This document shows, piece after piece, positions 53,943 through 63,411 of a DNA stretch of 64,000 nucleotides; position 1 is the stretch's first letter; the number at the start of each line of letters is the position of its first letter. The DNA lies in the NCBI RefSeq assembly GCF_002860125.1, contig NZ_PGVA01000011.1, forward strand, positions 1-64,000, written 5' to 3'. The position numbers were made by a program, and so were the translations under genes. The notes beneath the pieces were generated by a model that saw only the letters and a program-made list of their open reading frames with translations, made no database searches and was not told the DNA's origin. Source of the DNA: Bacillus canaveralius (GTDB taxonomy: Bacteria; Bacillota; Bacilli; Bacillales; Cytobacillaceae).

Positions 53943-54551
53943 TTACGTCAATGTTTTTTTTGCTTTTATTATACAGTAACCCTTTTTCTTTTCGACTGTC
54001 TCAACTTCAGCGTACAATTCCTTCAATTTATCAATCGCTGACGGTGCCCCCTGCTTCTTTTGAATTACTACCCACAGTTCCCCTCCGGAAACGAGCAGGC
54101 TAAAGCTTTGCTCAAAGATGTCGTGAACGACTGTTTTTCCTGCACGGATGGGCGGATTGGTTAAAATAGCTGCAAAGCCGAGATCTGCAACATTTAAGAG
54201 CCGGTCACTCTCATAAATAGAAACATTGTTTACACTGTTGGCCGCTGCATTTTCTTTTGCCAGCGCAAGCGCGCGTTCATTGACGTCTACCATATGGACC
54301 GTTCTATCAGGGAAACTTTTCGCGATTGATAACCCAATTGGACCATAGCCGCAGCCCACATCCAATACAAGACCTTCCGGCTTTGGCATCACAAATGTTT
54401 CAATCAACAGTCGCGATCCAAAATCCACATCTTTTTTTGAAAACACTCCATTATCTGTCTTAAAGCGGAATGAGTAGCCTTTAAGGTTATAGTCCCAGTA
54501 ATTCGGGTCACTTTCTACCTTTTGTGTTTTAGAATAGTAATGCTCTGACAA
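53943..54551 (-). CDS. ybxB: YbxB, RsmC-like class I methyltransferase
   Basis: A 202-residue SAM-dependent methyltransferase. Motif I is LDVGCGYGPIGL, the acidic residue follows in MVDVNERAL, and NPPIRAG is the NPPY-type motif of N-methyltransferases acting on RNA guanine. The target here is unknown; RsmC in E. coli modifies 16S G1207. The start is TTG 54551 with GGAGGTGA 5 bases upstream. It lies between rplL and rpoB, as in B. subtilis, and has its own promoter. Confidence 0.9.
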   Translation of the reverse strand: MSEHYYSKTQKVESDPNYWDYNLKGYSFRFKTDNGVFSKKDVDFGSRLLIETFVMPKPEGLVLDVGCGYGPIGLSIAKSFPDRTVHMVDVNERALALAKENAAANSVNNVSIYESDRLLNVADLGFAAILTNPPIRAGKTVVHDIFEQSFSLLVSGGELWVVIQKKQGAPSAIDKLKELYAEVETVEKKKGYCIIKAKKTLT

Positions 54552-54613
54552 GAAGATCACCTCCAGCGGAGAAATGTCTTGAAGGGAAATGAGGCCTTAT
54601 TGATTCGAACCGA

Positions 54614-54642
54614 ATTATAAAGGATAGAAATATAAAAAGCAA
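54614..54642 (-). promoter_or_regulatory. ybxB promoter
   Basis: Minus strand: -35 TTGCTT (54637-54642), a 17-base spacer and -10 TATAAT (54614-54619). It lies between the rplL terminator and ybxB. Confidence 0.65.
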
Positions 54643-54690
54643 AAATCCAGCTCATTTTTAGTTCGGCTATTTTTGTTAACATTTAAGAGG

Positions 54691-54719
54691 AAAAAAAGCC
54701 CGCTTTAAACAGCGAGCTT
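54691..54719 (-). terminator. Terminator of the rplJ-rplL operon
   Basis: AAGCTCGCT (minus strand, 54711-54719) pairs with AGCGGGCTT (54696-54704), with a 6-base loop and then a T run. It lies 14 bases after the rplL stop. Confidence 0.88.
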
Positions 54720-54732
54720 TTTTATAGTTTCA

Positions 54733-55098
54733 TTACTTAACTTCAACGCCAGCTCCAACTTCTTCAAGCTTAGCTTTAACTTCTTCAGCTTCTTCTTTAG
54801 AAACGCCTTCTTTAACAGCTCTTGGAGTGTTGTCAACAAGTTCTTTCGCTTCTTTAAGACCAAGGCCTGTGATTTCACGAACAACTTTGATAACTTTGAT
54901 TTTTTGGTCGCCTGCAGAAGCAAGGATAACATCAAATTCAGTTTTCTCAGCTGCTGCGTCGCCGCCGACAGCTCCACCCGCAACAGCTACAGGTGCTGCA
55001 GCAGTTACACCAAATTCTTCTTCGATTGCTTTTACTAAGTCGTTTAGTTCTAAAACAGTCATGCTTTTAACTGCTTCAATGATTTGTTCTTTTGTCAT
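54733..55098 (-). CDS. rplL: Ribosomal protein L7/L12
   Basis: 121 residues forming the flexible stalk that recruits translation factors. It has the N-terminal dimerisation helix ([20 protein letters not shown]), an Ala/Gly-rich hinge (residues about 35-50) and the C-terminal factor-binding domain with [12 protein letters not shown]. It follows rplJ by 96 bases. Confidence 0.99.
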   Translation of the reverse strand: MTKEQIIEAVKSMTVLELNDLVKAIEEEFGVTAAAPVAVAGGAVGGDAAAEKTEFDVILASAGDQKIKVIKVVREITGLGLKEAKELVDNTPRAVKEGVSKEEAEEVKAKLEEVGAGVEVK

Positions 55099-55194
55099 GA
55101 TTTGTTGCCTCCTTATTTTTGGTTAATCTATTTTCCAGTTCCGGCCCATGTTTAGCCGCCTCTGCTTTTGTTACACTAAAACGAGAATGCTAAC

Positions 55195-55695
55195 TTACGC
55201 GCCTTGCTCTTCCTTCTGGTCTGCAACAGCTTTTGTTGCAAGAGCAAAATTGCGGATAGGTGCTTGAAGAACGCTGAGTAGCATAGAAAGCAAGCCTTCG
55301 CGAGATGGTAGATCCGCAAGAGCTTTTACATCTTCAACTGTTGCGATTGTTCCTTCAATTACACCTGCTTTGATTTCAAGAGCTTCATGTTTTTTGGCAA
55401 ACTCATTTAAAATTTTTGCTGGCGCAACTACATCTTCGTTACTGAACGCGATCGCGTTAGGACCTGTAAGAGCTTCGTTCAAGCCTGCAAGCTCTGCAAA
55501 TTCAGCGGCACGGCGCGTCATGCTGTTTTTGTAAACTTTAAAGTCAACGCCCGCTTCACGAAGTTGCTTGCGAAGTTCAGTTACTTCAGCAACAGATAAA
55601 CCACGGTAGTCAACGACAATTGTTGATTTACTTGTTTTAAGTTTATCAGTAATTTCTTCAACGATTTGTTTCTTTTGTTCAATAACTCTGTTCAT
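55195..55695 (-). CDS. rplJ: Ribosomal protein L10
   Basis: 166 residues, the stalk base. It starts [20 protein letters not shown] and has [20 protein letters not shown]. The start at 55695 has CAGGAGGTGTAAGG upstream. The leader has an L10-type fold and an attenuator, so L10 (with L12) probably represses its own operon. Confidence 0.98.
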   Translation of the reverse strand: MNRVIEQKKQIVEEITDKLKTSKSTIVVDYRGLSVAEVTELRKQLREAGVDFKVYKNSMTRRAAEFAELAGLNEALTGPNAIAFSNEDVVAPAKILNEFAKKHEALEIKAGVIEGTIATVEDVKALADLPSREGLLSMLLSVLQAPIRNFALATKAVADQKEEQGA

Positions 55696-55739
55696 CCTTA
55701 CACCTCCTGTATTATCATTTGCATTCATACCGGGCAAAT

Positions 55740-55895
55740 AAAAAAACTCCATGTCCCTTAAGCAGACATGGAGGAAGTATACAATAGCCGTTTCAAAAAC
55801 GTCTTTTAAAATCTATCGTATGACCTCGGCAGGAAATTAAGCCCATCCAGGCACCTGCTGTCTGCGGTACAAATGTATTCATATATTCATAACAA
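55740..55895 (-). ncRNA. L10 mRNA leader with attenuator
   Basis: Minus strand: the conserved L10-binding core (55823-55869) with ACCGCAGACAGCAGGTGCC and CCTGCCGAGGT around GCTTAATTT. It is followed by a terminator CTCCATGTC/GACATGGAG (55765-55773 with 55747-55755) and a T run (55740-55746). The L10 leader family is known upstream of rplJ in Firmicutes; binding of L10 should favour termination. Confidence 0.9.
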
Positions 55896-55900
55896 AAAAC

Positions 55901-55930
55901 ATTATAATACAATGTGTTTTTGTTTGTCAA
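55901..55930 (-). promoter_or_regulatory. rplJ-rplL promoter
   Basis: Minus strand: -35 TTGACA (55925-55930), an 18-base spacer and -10 TATAAT (55901-55906). It lies between the rplA stop and the L10 leader. Confidence 0.85.
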
Positions 55931-55935
55931 CCTGA

Positions 55936-56634
55936 TTATTTAGCTGCAGCAGATGAAGGATCTACCTTTATGCCAGGGCCCATTGTTGAAGCAACAGCAA
56001 CGTTCTTCATGTATGTTCCTTTTGCAGCGGCAGGTTTAACCTTTACCATTGTATCGAAAATCGTGTTGAAGTTTTCAACAAGCTTTTCATTTTCGAAAGA
56101 TGTTTTACCGATCGGAACATGAACATTCCCGTCACGATCAACACGGTATTCAACTTTACCAGCTTTAATTTCATTTACAGCTCTTTCAACATCAAAAGTA
56201 ACTGTGCCTGTTTTAGGGTTTGGCATTAAGCCTTTAGGGCCCAATACGCGGCCAAGCTTACCAACTTCACCCATCATGTCAGGTGTAGCAACGATTACAT
56301 CAAACTCAAACCAACCTTGAGTGATTTTGTTGATGTACTCAGCATCCCCTACATAGTCAGCTCCTGCTGCTTCAGCTTCTTTCGCCTTTTCACCTTTGGC
56401 GAAAACAAGCACGCGCTGGGTTTTACCAGTTCCATTAGGAAGCACTACTGCTCCACGGATTTGCTGGTCTGCTTTCTTAGGGTCAACTCCTAAACGAAAT
56501 GCTACTTCTACAGTTGCATCAAACTTCACAGTGCTTGTTTTCTTTACAAGCTCGATCGCTTCGCCGACCGGGTAAGCTTTCGCACGATCTACAAGCTTAA
56601 CAGCTTCTAAATAGCTCTTACCTTTTTTAGCCAT
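55936..56634 (-). CDS. rplA: Ribosomal protein L1
   Basis: 232 residues, the mobile L1 stalk near the E site. It starts [20 protein letters not shown] and carries the conserved [19 protein letters not shown]1 represses the rplK-rplA mRNA in E. coli; a hairpin in the rplK-rplA gap is a possible counterpart here. Confidence 0.99.
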   Translation of the reverse strand: MAKKGKSYLEAVKLVDRAKAYPVGEAIELVKKTSTVKFDATVEVAFRLGVDPKKADQQIRGAVVLPNGTGKTQRVLVFAKGEKAKEAEAAGADYVGDAEYINKITQGWFEFDVIVATPDMMGEVGKLGRVLGPKGLMPNPKTGTVTFDVERAVNEIKAGKVEYRVDRDGNVHVPIGKTSFENEKLVENFNTIFDTMVKVKPAAAKGTYMKNVAVASTMGPGIKVDPSSAAAK

Positions 56635-56688
56635 TTTCTTTTTTCCTCCTCGAATGTGGTTTTAGCGGAATAACCTCCCACGAATAAA

Positions 56689-56722
56689 GGTTGCGAGTGA
56701 AACCAAATTCAGCGTCGCAACC
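56689..56722 (-). other. Hairpin between rplK and rplA
   Basis: Minus strand GGTTGCGA (56715-56722) pairs with TCGCAACC (56689-56696), with an 18-base loop, then TTTATT. It could be a weak attenuator or an L1-binding site; the sequence alone does not decide. Confidence 0.4.
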
Positions 56723-56750
56723 CCGTCAATCCTATGCATTTTCAGCATGA

Positions 56751-57176
56751 TTAATCTTCGATAACGATACCCATGCTGCGTGCAGTGCCTTCAACCATGC
56801 GCATAGCTGCTTCCACGCTAGCTGCATTTAAATCAGGCATTTTCGATTCAGCAATCTCGCGTACTTTATCACGCTTAACTGTAGCTACTTTATTACGGTT
56901 TGGTTCACCAGAACCAGACTCGATGCCAGCTGCTTTCTTAAGAAGAACGGCAGCAGGAGGAGTTTTCGTAATAAATGTAAAAGAACGGTCTTCAAAAACC
57001 GTGATTTCGACAGGGATGATTAAACCAGCTTGTTCAGCTGTACGAGCGTTAAACTCTTTACAGAATCCCATAATATTAACACCTGCTTGACCCAATGCTG
57101 GACCAACCGGTGGTGCTGGATTTGCTTTTGCTGCCGGGATTTGCAATTTAACTACCTTAATTACTTTTTTAGCCAC
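56751..57176 (-). CDS. rplK: Ribosomal protein L11
   Basis: 141 residues in the GTPase-associated centre. It starts [20 protein letters not shown] (GTG start at 57176 with AAGGAGGTG 6 to 8 bases upstream). The Pro-rich N-terminal loop is the thiostrepton-binding region and looks wild type. Its own promoter lies just after nusG. Confidence 0.98.
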   Translation of the reverse strand: MAKKVIKVVKLQIPAAKANPAPPVGPALGQAGVNIMGFCKEFNARTAEQAGLIIPVEITVFEDRSFTFITKTPPAAVLLKKAAGIESGSGEPNRNKVATVKRDKVREIAESKMPDLNAASVEAAMRMVEGTARSMGIVIED

Positions 57177-57305
57177 GAGACACACCTCCTTAAAGTCCGT
57201 GATGTGGTAATAGGGATTTTCCCTCCCACTCAAACTTAGTCTTTATATCAATAAAGAACTCGACAAATGTCCAGTCTCTTTGTCCGAGACATACTGACCT
57301 ATGAA

Positions 57306-57334
57306 ATTCTAACACTTTTCGAAGTTAATTTCAA
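57306..57334 (-). promoter_or_regulatory. rplK-rplA promoter
   Basis: Minus strand: -35 TTGAAA (57329-57334), a 17-base spacer and -10 TAGAAT (57306-57311), directly after the nusG stop. The leader to rplK is about 125 bases. Confidence 0.75.
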
Positions 57335-57345
57335 GGTTTTTAAGA

Positions 57346-57879
57346 TTATAATTTATCAATTTGTGAAAAGTCCAACTCGACCGGCGTATCACGGCCAAAC
57401 ATATTAACAAGAACCTTCAGCTTCGCTTTATCTTTATCAATCTCTTCGATCGAGCCCGTAAAGTTTGCAAACGGCCCTTCTTTCACTTTCACCGTTTCTC
57501 CAAGTTCAAAATCAATATCGATTCGTTTTTCATCGACACCCATGCGTTTAAGAATGACCATAACTTCTTCCGGCAATAGCGGTGTCGGCTTGGAGCCAGA
57601 CCCGGCCGAGCCAACAAAGCCTGTAACACCCGGCGTATTGCGGACCACATACCATGAATCATCTGTCATGACGATTTCTACTAACACATAACCCGGGAAA
57701 ACCTTGCGTTTTACGACTTTCTTTTTGCCGTTTTTGAAATCCGTTTCTTCTTCTTCCGGAACAACCACCCGGAAGATCTTATCTTGCATCGCCATCGACT
57801 CAACCCGTTTTTCAAGGTTGGCTTTTACTTTATTCTCATAACCTGAGTACGTATGCACAACATACCAATTTTTTTCCAT
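57346..57879 (-). CDS. nusG: Transcription factor NusG
   Basis: 177 residues: an NGN domain (residues 1 to about 110) that binds RNA polymerase and a KOW domain (about 125-177, VKVKEGPFANFTGSIEEID). It starts MEKNWYVVHTYSGYENKVKA, as in B. subtilis. The only good SD (minus strand GGGGAGGG, 57902-57909) lies 22 bases before the ATG, with a 5-base hairpin in between. An upstream in-frame ATG at 57933 is possible but has no SD and no family support. A terminator lies between secE and this gene. Confidence 0.96.
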   Translation of the reverse strand: MEKNWYVVHTYSGYENKVKANLEKRVESMAMQDKIFRVVVPEEEETDFKNGKKKVVKRKVFPGYVLVEIVMTDDSWYVVRNTPGVTGFVGSAGSGSKPTPLLPEEVMVILKRMGVDEKRIDIDFELGETVKVKEGPFANFTGSIEEIDKDKAKLKVLVNMFGRDTPVELDFSQIDKL

Positions 57880-57970
57880 TAAAGAGGACTTGTATGTCCT
57901 TCCCTCCCCATCATTTATATAGTCAATTCTCATCGGCTCGCTCTAAGTTTGTAAAAATTTTTCCCAAATG

Positions 57971-57993
57971 AAAAAACCCGTTATCCGGGTTTT
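57971..57993 (-). terminator. Terminator between secE and nusG
   Basis: Minus strand AAAACCCG (57986-57993) pairs with CGGGTTTT (57973-57980), with a 5-base loop and then TTTTTTC. It should reduce read-through from rpmG-secE into nusG. Confidence 0.7.
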
Positions 57994-58041
57994 GCAATAA
58001 TATCCTGCGTTATTTTCCATTATACCATGAGAATGCAGGGG

Positions 58042-58224
58042 TTATTCAAGAATTAATCGAATCAACTCTGAAATTCCTAAATCTAATACCGCAAAGAAAA
58101 GAGCAAACACTGTAACAGTTGCGATAACTATGATCGTATAGCGGATAAGCTCTCCCCGCTTAGGCCAGCTGACTTTCCTCATCTCACGGCCCGTATCACG
58201 GAAAAAATTAATTAAGCGCTGCAT
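58042..58224 (-). CDS. secE: Protein translocase subunit SecE
   Basis: 60 residues, the short Gram-positive form with one membrane helix (residues about 30-53). It starts MQRLINFFRDTGREMRKVSW, with the conserved VSWPKRGEL amphipathic region. The start at 58224 has GGAGG 7 bases upstream. It clamps the SecY channel. It follows rpmG by 55 bases. Confidence 0.97.
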   Translation of the reverse strand: MQRLINFFRDTGREMRKVSWPKRGELIRYTIIVIATVTVFALFFAVLDLGISELIRLILE

Positions 58225-58279
58225 TTCGTAACCTCCAACTTTCAAGGAATACCTGATAAAATCTATAAAAAAATAAGTG

Positions 58280-58429
58280 CTATTTTGTTTCGCGATGAAT
58301 CGTTTGCATTCCGCATGTTTTACAGAATTTCTTCAGCTCTAAGCGTTCAGCCTGGTTTTGCTTGTTACTCATTGTTGAGTAATTACGGGATCCGCAAACA
58401 CTGCAGGCAAGAATAGCTTTTTTTCTCAT
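58280..58429 (-). CDS. rpmG: Ribosomal protein L33 (zinc-binding form)
   Basis: A 49-residue protein read directly from the minus strand. It starts [20 protein letters not shown] and ends QTIHRETK. Cys9, Cys12, Cys36 and Cys39 are the zinc ligands, so this is the C+ form. The ATG at 58429 has AGGTG 6 bases upstream; the stop is TAG. It is first gene of the rpmG-secE-nusG set, behind its own promoter. Confidence 0.95.
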   Translation of the reverse strand: MRKKAILACSVCGSRNYSTMSNKQNQAERLELKKFCKTCGMQTIHRETK

Positions 58430-58467
58430 TTATGGCACCTACTCATTGCATCTTTTGCGTCCTTAAA

Positions 58468-58496
58468 ACTGTAACATGGCATAAAATCAGTGTCAA
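58468..58496 (-). promoter_or_regulatory. rpmG-secE-nusG promoter
   Basis: Minus strand: -35 TTGACA (58491-58496), a 17-base spacer and -10 TACAGT (58468-58473), between the sigH stop and rpmG. Confidence 0.75.
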
Positions 58497-58520
58497 TACA
58501 AGCTTCAGGCCGGTCAACGA

Positions 58521-59171
58521 TTACAATGAAAATTCTCTGACTTCAAGATACCGCTCGAGCTTTCTTTTTACACGCTGCAAAGCATTATCAATCGATTTCA
58601 CATGGCGGTTCAATTCTTCAGAGATCTCCTGATACGATTGGCCATCCAGGTATAAAGCAAGTACTTTCCGTTCCAGATCACTCAAAAGCTCTGTCATTTT
58701 CACTTCAATATGATCAAACTCTTCTTGATTAATAATCAGTTCTTCCGGGTCCATTACTTTAGCCCCGGAAATTACATCCATTAATGTACGGTCGGATTCT
58801 TCATCGTAAATGGGCTTGTCCAATGAAACATAAGAATTAAGCGGGATATGCTTCTGCCTTGTTGCCGTTTTTATGGCTGTAATAATTTGTCTTGTGATGC
58901 AAAGTTCAGCAAAAGCTTTAAAAGAGGTGAGCTTGTCCTCCCGAAAGTCGCGAATTGCTTTATACAGGCCAATCATGCCTTCCTGGACAATATCTTCTTT
59001 ATCAGCACCGATTAAAAAGTAAGATCTGGCTTTTGCGCGTACAAAATTGCGATATTTGTGGATCAAAAAATCAAGAGCTTCGCTTTCACCTTTATGGACC
59101 AATTCTACTATTACTTCATCATCAAGCTGGGTATACTTTTCGTTGATTCTCATCCTGAAGTCAGTATTCAC
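58521..59171 (-). CDS. sigH: RNA polymerase sigma-H factor
   Basis: A 216-residue sigma-70-family factor for the transition to stationary phase and sporulation. Region 2 is visible in YRNFVRAKARSYFLIGADKE and DIVQEGMIGLYKAIRDF, region 4 in SDLERKVLALYLDGQSYQEI. The start is GTG 59171 with GGAGGGG 6 bases upstream. The first 20 residues differ from B. subtilis, but the rest is nearly identical. It has its own promoter. Confidence 0.97.
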   Translation of the reverse strand: MNTDFRMRINEKYTQLDDEVIVELVHKGESEALDFLIHKYRNFVRAKARSYFLIGADKEDIVQEGMIGLYKAIRDFREDKLTSFKAFAELCITRQIITAIKTATRQKHIPLNSYVSLDKPIYDEESDRTLMDVISGAKVMDPEELIINQEEFDHIEVKMTELLSDLERKVLALYLDGQSYQEISEELNRHVKSIDNALQRVKRKLERYLEVREFSL

Positions 59172-59208
59172 ACAGATCCCCTCCGACTGAAAACGCATAG
59201 ATAGAAAT

Positions 59209-59238
59209 ATTATACAGTACGTATTTTTTAAGCGTCAA
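59209..59238 (-). promoter_or_regulatory. sigH promoter (sigma-A)
   Basis: Minus strand: -35 TTGACG (59233-59238), an 18-base spacer and -10 TATAAT (59209-59214). In B. subtilis this promoter is repressed by AbrB; the AT-rich surroundings would suit that. Confidence 0.75.
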
Positions 59239-59244
59239 CCAACC

Positions 59245-59751
59245 TTATTGTCCCCGGCGCCATTTTTCGAAAATTTCTGCCACTTCCTGGCTAAGAGGGA
59301 TTTTTGCACCCGGTCTTTTTTCCTGAATTTTTTTTACCTTTTTTTCAATTCCTTTTTCAATCATATTCATTTCTGTTAGCAGCTCCCGCGCCGACTTTCT
59401 TAAGGCGCCTTGTCCAAAAATAGCCCATTGTTCAGTGAAATCCGAGGTCGCTACATGGATTTGCGTTTTTCTGTTACTTAAAGAAATCGCCAATTTTTCA
59501 ATCCGTTCATCAGCCGTTTCATTTTCCTTCGTAAAAATAACTTCAACCTTATAGTTTTGGTATTTTTTTTCGGTTCCCTGAACATAATGAGCATCAAAAA
59601 CGACAATGACACGATATCCAGTATACGCTTGGTATTCAGCCATCTTTTCAACAAGATCATCTCTTGCTGCGGCTAAATCTTTCATCTTTAAACTTTTGAG
59701 CTCGGGCCAATCACCGATCATGTTATAACCGTCAACGATGAGGATGTCCAT
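59245..59751 (-). CDS. rae1: Rae1, ribosome-associated mRNA endonuclease (NYN domain)
   Basis: A 168-residue PIN-like NYN-domain protein, YacP in B. subtilis, which enters the ribosomal A site and cuts certain mRNAs during translation. It has the N-terminal IVDGYNMIGDWPEL, VVFDAHY, and ENETADERIEKL with the acidic metal ligands. It starts three bases after rlmB, so it is cotranscribed. Confidence 0.92.
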   Translation of the reverse strand: MDILIVDGYNMIGDWPELKSLKMKDLAAARDDLVEKMAEYQAYTGYRVIVVFDAHYVQGTEKKYQNYKVEVIFTKENETADERIEKLAISLSNRKTQIHVATSDFTEQWAIFGQGALRKSARELLTEMNMIEKGIEKKVKKIQEKRPGAKIPLSQEVAEIFEKWRRGQ

Positions 59752-59754
59752 ATC

Positions 59755-60498
59755 TTAGCCCTCTAGAGGATGCCGCCTGCGGTATACCTCATACATTAGA
59801 AGGGCAGCTGCCACGGATGCATTTAATGAGGTTACATGTCCTGCCATTGGCAAATGGATGAGAAAGTCACATTTCTCCCGAATGAGCCGTCCAATTCCTT
59901 TTCCCTCACTGCCAATCACAAGTCCAAGCGGCATTGTCGCATCAAAAGCGCGATAATCTTCCCTGCCTTTTGCATCGGTGCCGGCGATCCAGACACCCCG
60001 CTCCTTTAGTTCATCAATTGTTTGCGCCATATTGGTGACGCGGACGACTGGAACATACTCGATAGCTCCCGTTGATGATTTCGCAACCGTTGCAGTTAAA
60101 CCGACCGCCCTCCTTTTTGGAATAATGATACCATGAGCGCCGACTGCATCAGCCGTTCGCATAATCGACCCTAAATTATGCGGGTCTTCAATTTCATCAA
60201 GCAGCAAAAAGAAAGGAGGTTCATTTTTATTCTCAGCTGCGGCAAATAAATCATCCAATTCAGCGTATTGATAGGCCGCAACAGCAGCGACGACACCCTG
60301 GTGGTTTCCTTCCGCCATCTGGTCGAGCTTTTTCCTGGGGACAAGTTGCACCAATACTTTCGATTCTTTAGCCATTCCGATAATTTGCTGCATTGAACCT
60401 TTTTGCGATCCTTCAGCAATGAAAATTTTCTTAATATCCCGCTGTGATTTAAGCGCTTCGATAACCGGATTTTTGCCGATAATATATTCTTCTGTCAT
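59755..60498 (-). CDS. rlmB: RlmB-type 23S rRNA 2'-O-methyltransferase (TrmH/SpoU family)
   Basis: A 247-residue knotted SPOUT methyltransferase. The N-terminal L7Ae-like substrate-binding domain starts [13 protein letters not shown]. The three motifs are [24 protein letters not shown] and [13 protein letters not shown]. The homologue YacO methylates G2251-equivalent 23S rRNA. It overlaps mrnC by four bases. Confidence 0.94.
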   Translation of the reverse strand: MTEEYIIGKNPVIEALKSQRDIKKIFIAEGSQKGSMQQIIGMAKESKVLVQLVPRKKLDQMAEGNHQGVVAAVAAYQYAELDDLFAAAENKNEPPFFLLLDEIEDPHNLGSIMRTADAVGAHGIIIPKRRAVGLTATVAKSSTGAIEYVPVVRVTNMAQTIDELKERGVWIAGTDAKGREDYRAFDATMPLGLVIGSEGKGIGRLIREKCDFLIHLPMAGHVTSLNASVAAALLMYEVYRRRHPLEG

Positions 60499-60920
60499 GA
60501 TGTTGTTCCTCCTTTCTCGTTTTCAATCAGAGCGAAGCAGGCAGAGATGATTTCCTCAAGCCTTTCTTCTTCTCCGGATAAATATAAATAGCCGACCAGC
60601 GCCTCAAATGCCGTACTGTACCGATAAGTTTGCACATCTGTGTTTTTCGGAACCGTACCTGACTTCGCGTTTCGTCCCCTTTTAACCACCGCAATCTCTT
60701 CCTGGCTTAAAAAACTATTCTCAAGAAAATGATGAATGACCCGGGCCTGGGCTTTGGCTGAGACATACATGGTTGCTTCCTTATGCAAAAAATGCGGCCT
60801 CACTTTCCCGCCCTGAAGCAGGTGGCGCCTGACATATAACTCAAAAACCCCGTCGCCCAGATAGGCAAGAGCAAGACTGTTTAGCTGTTTTTCATCGATT
60901 TTATTTTCGTAACGAAGCAT
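60495..60920 (-). CDS. mrnC: Mini-ribonuclease III
   Basis: A 141-residue RNase III catalytic domain without a dsRNA-binding domain; it matures 23S rRNA ends in B. subtilis. [14 protein letters not shown] carries the catalytic Asp23, and the second acidic cluster is in [15 protein letters not shown]. It is seven bases after cysS. Confidence 0.95.
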   Translation of the reverse strand: MLRYENKIDEKQLNSLALAYLGDGVFELYVRRHLLQGGKVRPHFLHKEATMYVSAKAQARVIHHFLENSFLSQEEIAVVKRGRNAKSGTVPKNTDVQTYRYSTAFEALVGYLYLSGEEERLEEIISACFALIENEKGGTTS

Positions 60921-60927
60921 ATAGAGT

Positions 60928-62325
60928 TCAGCCTCTTTTCCAGCGCGTGCCTTGCGGAGTATCTTCGAGAATGATGTTCATGTCCTTCAGCTGATCCCTG
61001 ATTTGATCTGAGAGCTGGAAGTCCCGATCCTTACGGGCTTGATTCCTCTTTTCGATCAACGCTTCAACCTCATCATCGAGAAGCTCTTGTGTCTGAAGAG
61101 ATAACCCGAGAATATCAAAAAGGAGCCCAAATTCAGACATAAAAGCATCGATAACCTCTTTAGATGTATTTTTTTCAAGCATATAATAATTTGCCAGCTT
61201 AGAAAGCTCAAATAAAACCGATATCCCATTTGCCGTATTGAAATCGTCATCCATAGCGGCAACGAATTCATGATGAAGCCCGTTAATCCTGCCAAGCCAC
61301 TCCGCGTTTTGGTCGGTTAATTCCGAGCTTGCTTCCTTTCGGTGCACGAGGTTCTGGTAAGAGGTTTTAATTCGCTCGAGGCCTGATTTTGTGTTTTCGA
61401 GCAATTCGTGACTGTAGTTAACCGGATGGCGGTAATGGACAGACAGCATGAAAAACCTGAGAACCTGCGGATCATGAACCTTAATAATATCGTTTACGAG
61501 TACAAAATTCCCAAGCGACTTCGACATTTTCTCATTATCAATATTAATATACCCGTTGTGCATCCAGTAGCGGGCAAAGGTTTTTCCGGTCAGCGCTTCA
61601 GACTGGGCTATTTCATTTTCATGATGCGGAAACGCCAAATCCTGTCCGCCTGCATGAATATCAATAGTATCGCCCAAATATTTTTTTACCATCGCAGAGC
61701 ACTCAATATGCCAGCCTGGGCGCCCCTTTCCCCATGGACTTTCCCATGCAATTTCGCCTTCTTTCGCTTTTTTCCAAAGGGCAAAGTCCAACGAATCCTG
61801 CTTTTTCTCACCGGGCTCGATCCTGGCCCCAACCCGAAGCTCATCGATCGATTGATGGGAGAGCTTTCCGTATTCTGCAAACTTTCTCGTCCGATAATAA
61901 ACATCGCCGTTTGATTCGTAAGCATAGCCTTTTTCAATTAGCGCGCCGATAAACTCAAGAATAATCTCCATGCTTTCGGTTACGCGAGGATGGATATCAG
62001 CCCTTTTGCAGCCAAGCGCAGAAACATCTTCAAAATATGCATTAATAAAGCGGTCAGCAATCGCAGGAACTTCTTCACCAAGCTCCTTTGCGACGCGAAT
62101 TAATTTGTCATCCACATCCGTAAAATTAGAAACAAATTGAACTTTATAGTCGCGGAACTCAAGGTAACGCCGAACTGTATCAAATACGATCGCTGGACGG
62201 GCATTGCCGATATGGATGTAATTATAAACAGTTGGCCCGCACACGTACATCTTTACTTTTCCTTCTTCGAGCGGGACAAACTCTTCTTTTTTCCTCGTCA
62301 TCGTATTAAAAATTTGAATTGGCAT
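60928..62325 (-). CDS. cysS: Cysteinyl-tRNA synthetase
   Basis: A 465-residue class I synthetase. The HIGH-type motif HIGN starts at His38, the KMSKS motif is in [10 protein letters not shown], and zinc ligands include Cys29 and CS at ECSAMVKK plus HHENE. It starts 20 bases inside the cysE end with AAAGGAG 8 to 9 bases upstream. It is controlled by the Cys T-box ahead of cysE. Confidence 0.98.
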   Translation of the reverse strand: MPIQIFNTMTRKKEEFVPLEEGKVKMYVCGPTVYNYIHIGNARPAIVFDTVRRYLEFRDYKVQFVSNFTDVDDKLIRVAKELGEEVPAIADRFINAYFEDVSALGCKRADIHPRVTESMEIILEFIGALIEKGYAYESNGDVYYRTRKFAEYGKLSHQSIDELRVGARIEPGEKKQDSLDFALWKKAKEGEIAWESPWGKGRPGWHIECSAMVKKYLGDTIDIHAGGQDLAFPHHENEIAQSEALTGKTFARYWMHNGYINIDNEKMSKSLGNFVLVNDIIKVHDPQVLRFFMLSVHYRHPVNYSHELLENTKSGLERIKTSYQNLVHRKEASSELTDQNAEWLGRINGLHHEFVAAMDDDFNTANGISVLFELSKLANYYMLEKNTSKEVIDAFMSEFGLLFDILGLSLQTQELLDDEVEALIEKRNQARKDRDFQLSDQIRDQLKDMNIILEDTPQGTRWKRG

Positions 62326-62971
62326 TCATGTTACTCCTTTCGTTCCTCAACTCAGTTAATTCACGTTTTAATTTATTTATTTCTGCTTCCAGTTCCTTGA
62401 GCCGATCTGCAATCGGATCAGGTAAATCGGTGTGGTTAAAATCCTTCACCCTAATTCCATCTTTAACGACTATTCTCCCTTTAATTCCAACAACCGTAGA
62501 ATTCGGGGGCACATCCTGAAGGACGACAGCACCCGCTCCGACTTTGGAATTTTCACCAATCGTGATCGATCCGAGGACTTTGGCCCCCGTTGCAATCAAG
62601 GCATTGTCTTTTACCGTCGGATGCCGCTTTCCTTTTTCTTTGCCGGTTCCCCCCAGGGTAACTCCTTGAAACACCGTGACGTTATCGCCAATTTCACAGG
62701 TTTCACCAATGACAACCCCCATGCCGTGGTCAATAAAGAAGCGCTTCCCAATCTTCGCACCGGGATGAATTTCAATACCGGTAAAAAAGCGGCTGATCTG
62801 TGAAATGACCCTCGCTATAAAGAAGAGCTTCCGCTTATAAAAACTGTGCGCAAAACGATGAGACCAGATGGCGTGCAGCCCGGAATAAGTAAGAATAACT
62901 TCTAAATAAGTTCTTGCCGCCGGGTCCTGTTCGAAAACAACCTCTATATCTTCTTTCATTATTTTAAACAT
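62306..62971 (-). CDS. cysE: Serine O-acetyltransferase
   Basis: A 221-residue enzyme making O-acetylserine, the carbon acceptor for sulfide. The left-handed beta-helix hexapeptides ([20 protein letters not shown], then [18 protein letters not shown]) contain the catalytic His. The start at 62971 has GGAGGG 7 bases upstream. The C-terminal tail is a helix with Leu and Glu, not the ending that normally docks in CysK. It is the first gene behind the T-box. Confidence 0.96.
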   Translation of the reverse strand: MFKIMKEDIEVVFEQDPAARTYLEVILTYSGLHAIWSHRFAHSFYKRKLFFIARVISQISRFFTGIEIHPGAKIGKRFFIDHGMGVVIGETCEIGDNVTVFQGVTLGGTGKEKGKRHPTVKDNALIATGAKVLGSITIGENSKVGAGAVVLQDVPPNSTVVGIKGRIVVKDGIRVKDFNHTDLPDPIADRLKELEAEINKLKRELTELRNERSNMNANSNF

Positions 62972-63011
62972 GGTTCTTCCCTCCACGTATACTCTCCTGT
63001 TTTATTTCCAT

Positions 63012-63360
63012 AAAAAAAGCGCCTCTGTACATAGACAGAGACGCTTATCCGCGCGGTTCCACTCTGTTTAAGCCATAAAGAAAAGCGAGGGTACACTCTT
63101 CCCAATCAACCAAAGGTCAGATGCTTTCGGCAGTTCACATTATCGCACGAAAGGTCTTACGCTTTGGGAGCCTGGGTGCTGTTGCTCACTATATTAGGCT
63201 TCAACTTTTATCCTGTTAACGGAAGGAGTCCGCCCGAGTCTACAGGTTTAGTTTCGACAAGGGACTCAGAGGTGCATTTCAAAAAATAAGCGGCTTGAAC
63301 CACTTTCAGCCGACGATGGTCCTCTCTGGCAAGCATCATTTTTCTACTTTTCCTCTTCAA
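63012..63360 (-). ncRNA. T-box riboswitch, tRNA-Cys specific, ahead of cysE-cysS
   Basis: Minus strand: a long stem I with probable specifier TGC (63274-63276, in GAAATGCACC), stem III, the T-box sequence AGAGTGGAACCGCG (63052-63065), and a terminator AAGCGTCTCTGT/ACAGAGGCGCTT (63035-63046 with 63017-63028) with seven T. Uncharged tRNA-Cys should stabilise the antiterminator. B. subtilis cysES has the same control. Confidence 0.95.
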
Positions 63361-63369
63361 CATTTTCAT

Positions 63370-63397
63370 ATTATAGAATTACTCTTACTATATTACA
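63370..63397 (-). promoter_or_regulatory. cysE-cysS operon promoter
   Basis: Minus strand: -35 TGTAAT (63392-63397, weak), a 16-base spacer and -10 TATAAT (63370-63375), between the gltX stop and the T-box. Confidence 0.5.
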
Positions 63398-63411
63398 TTT
63401 GGCCGGATATG

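Noticed and set aside
57880-57933. Upstream ATG for nusG
   Set aside because: Adds 18 residues absent from the family and has no SD; the MEKNWY start is conserved. Kept as the alternative in the nusG finding.
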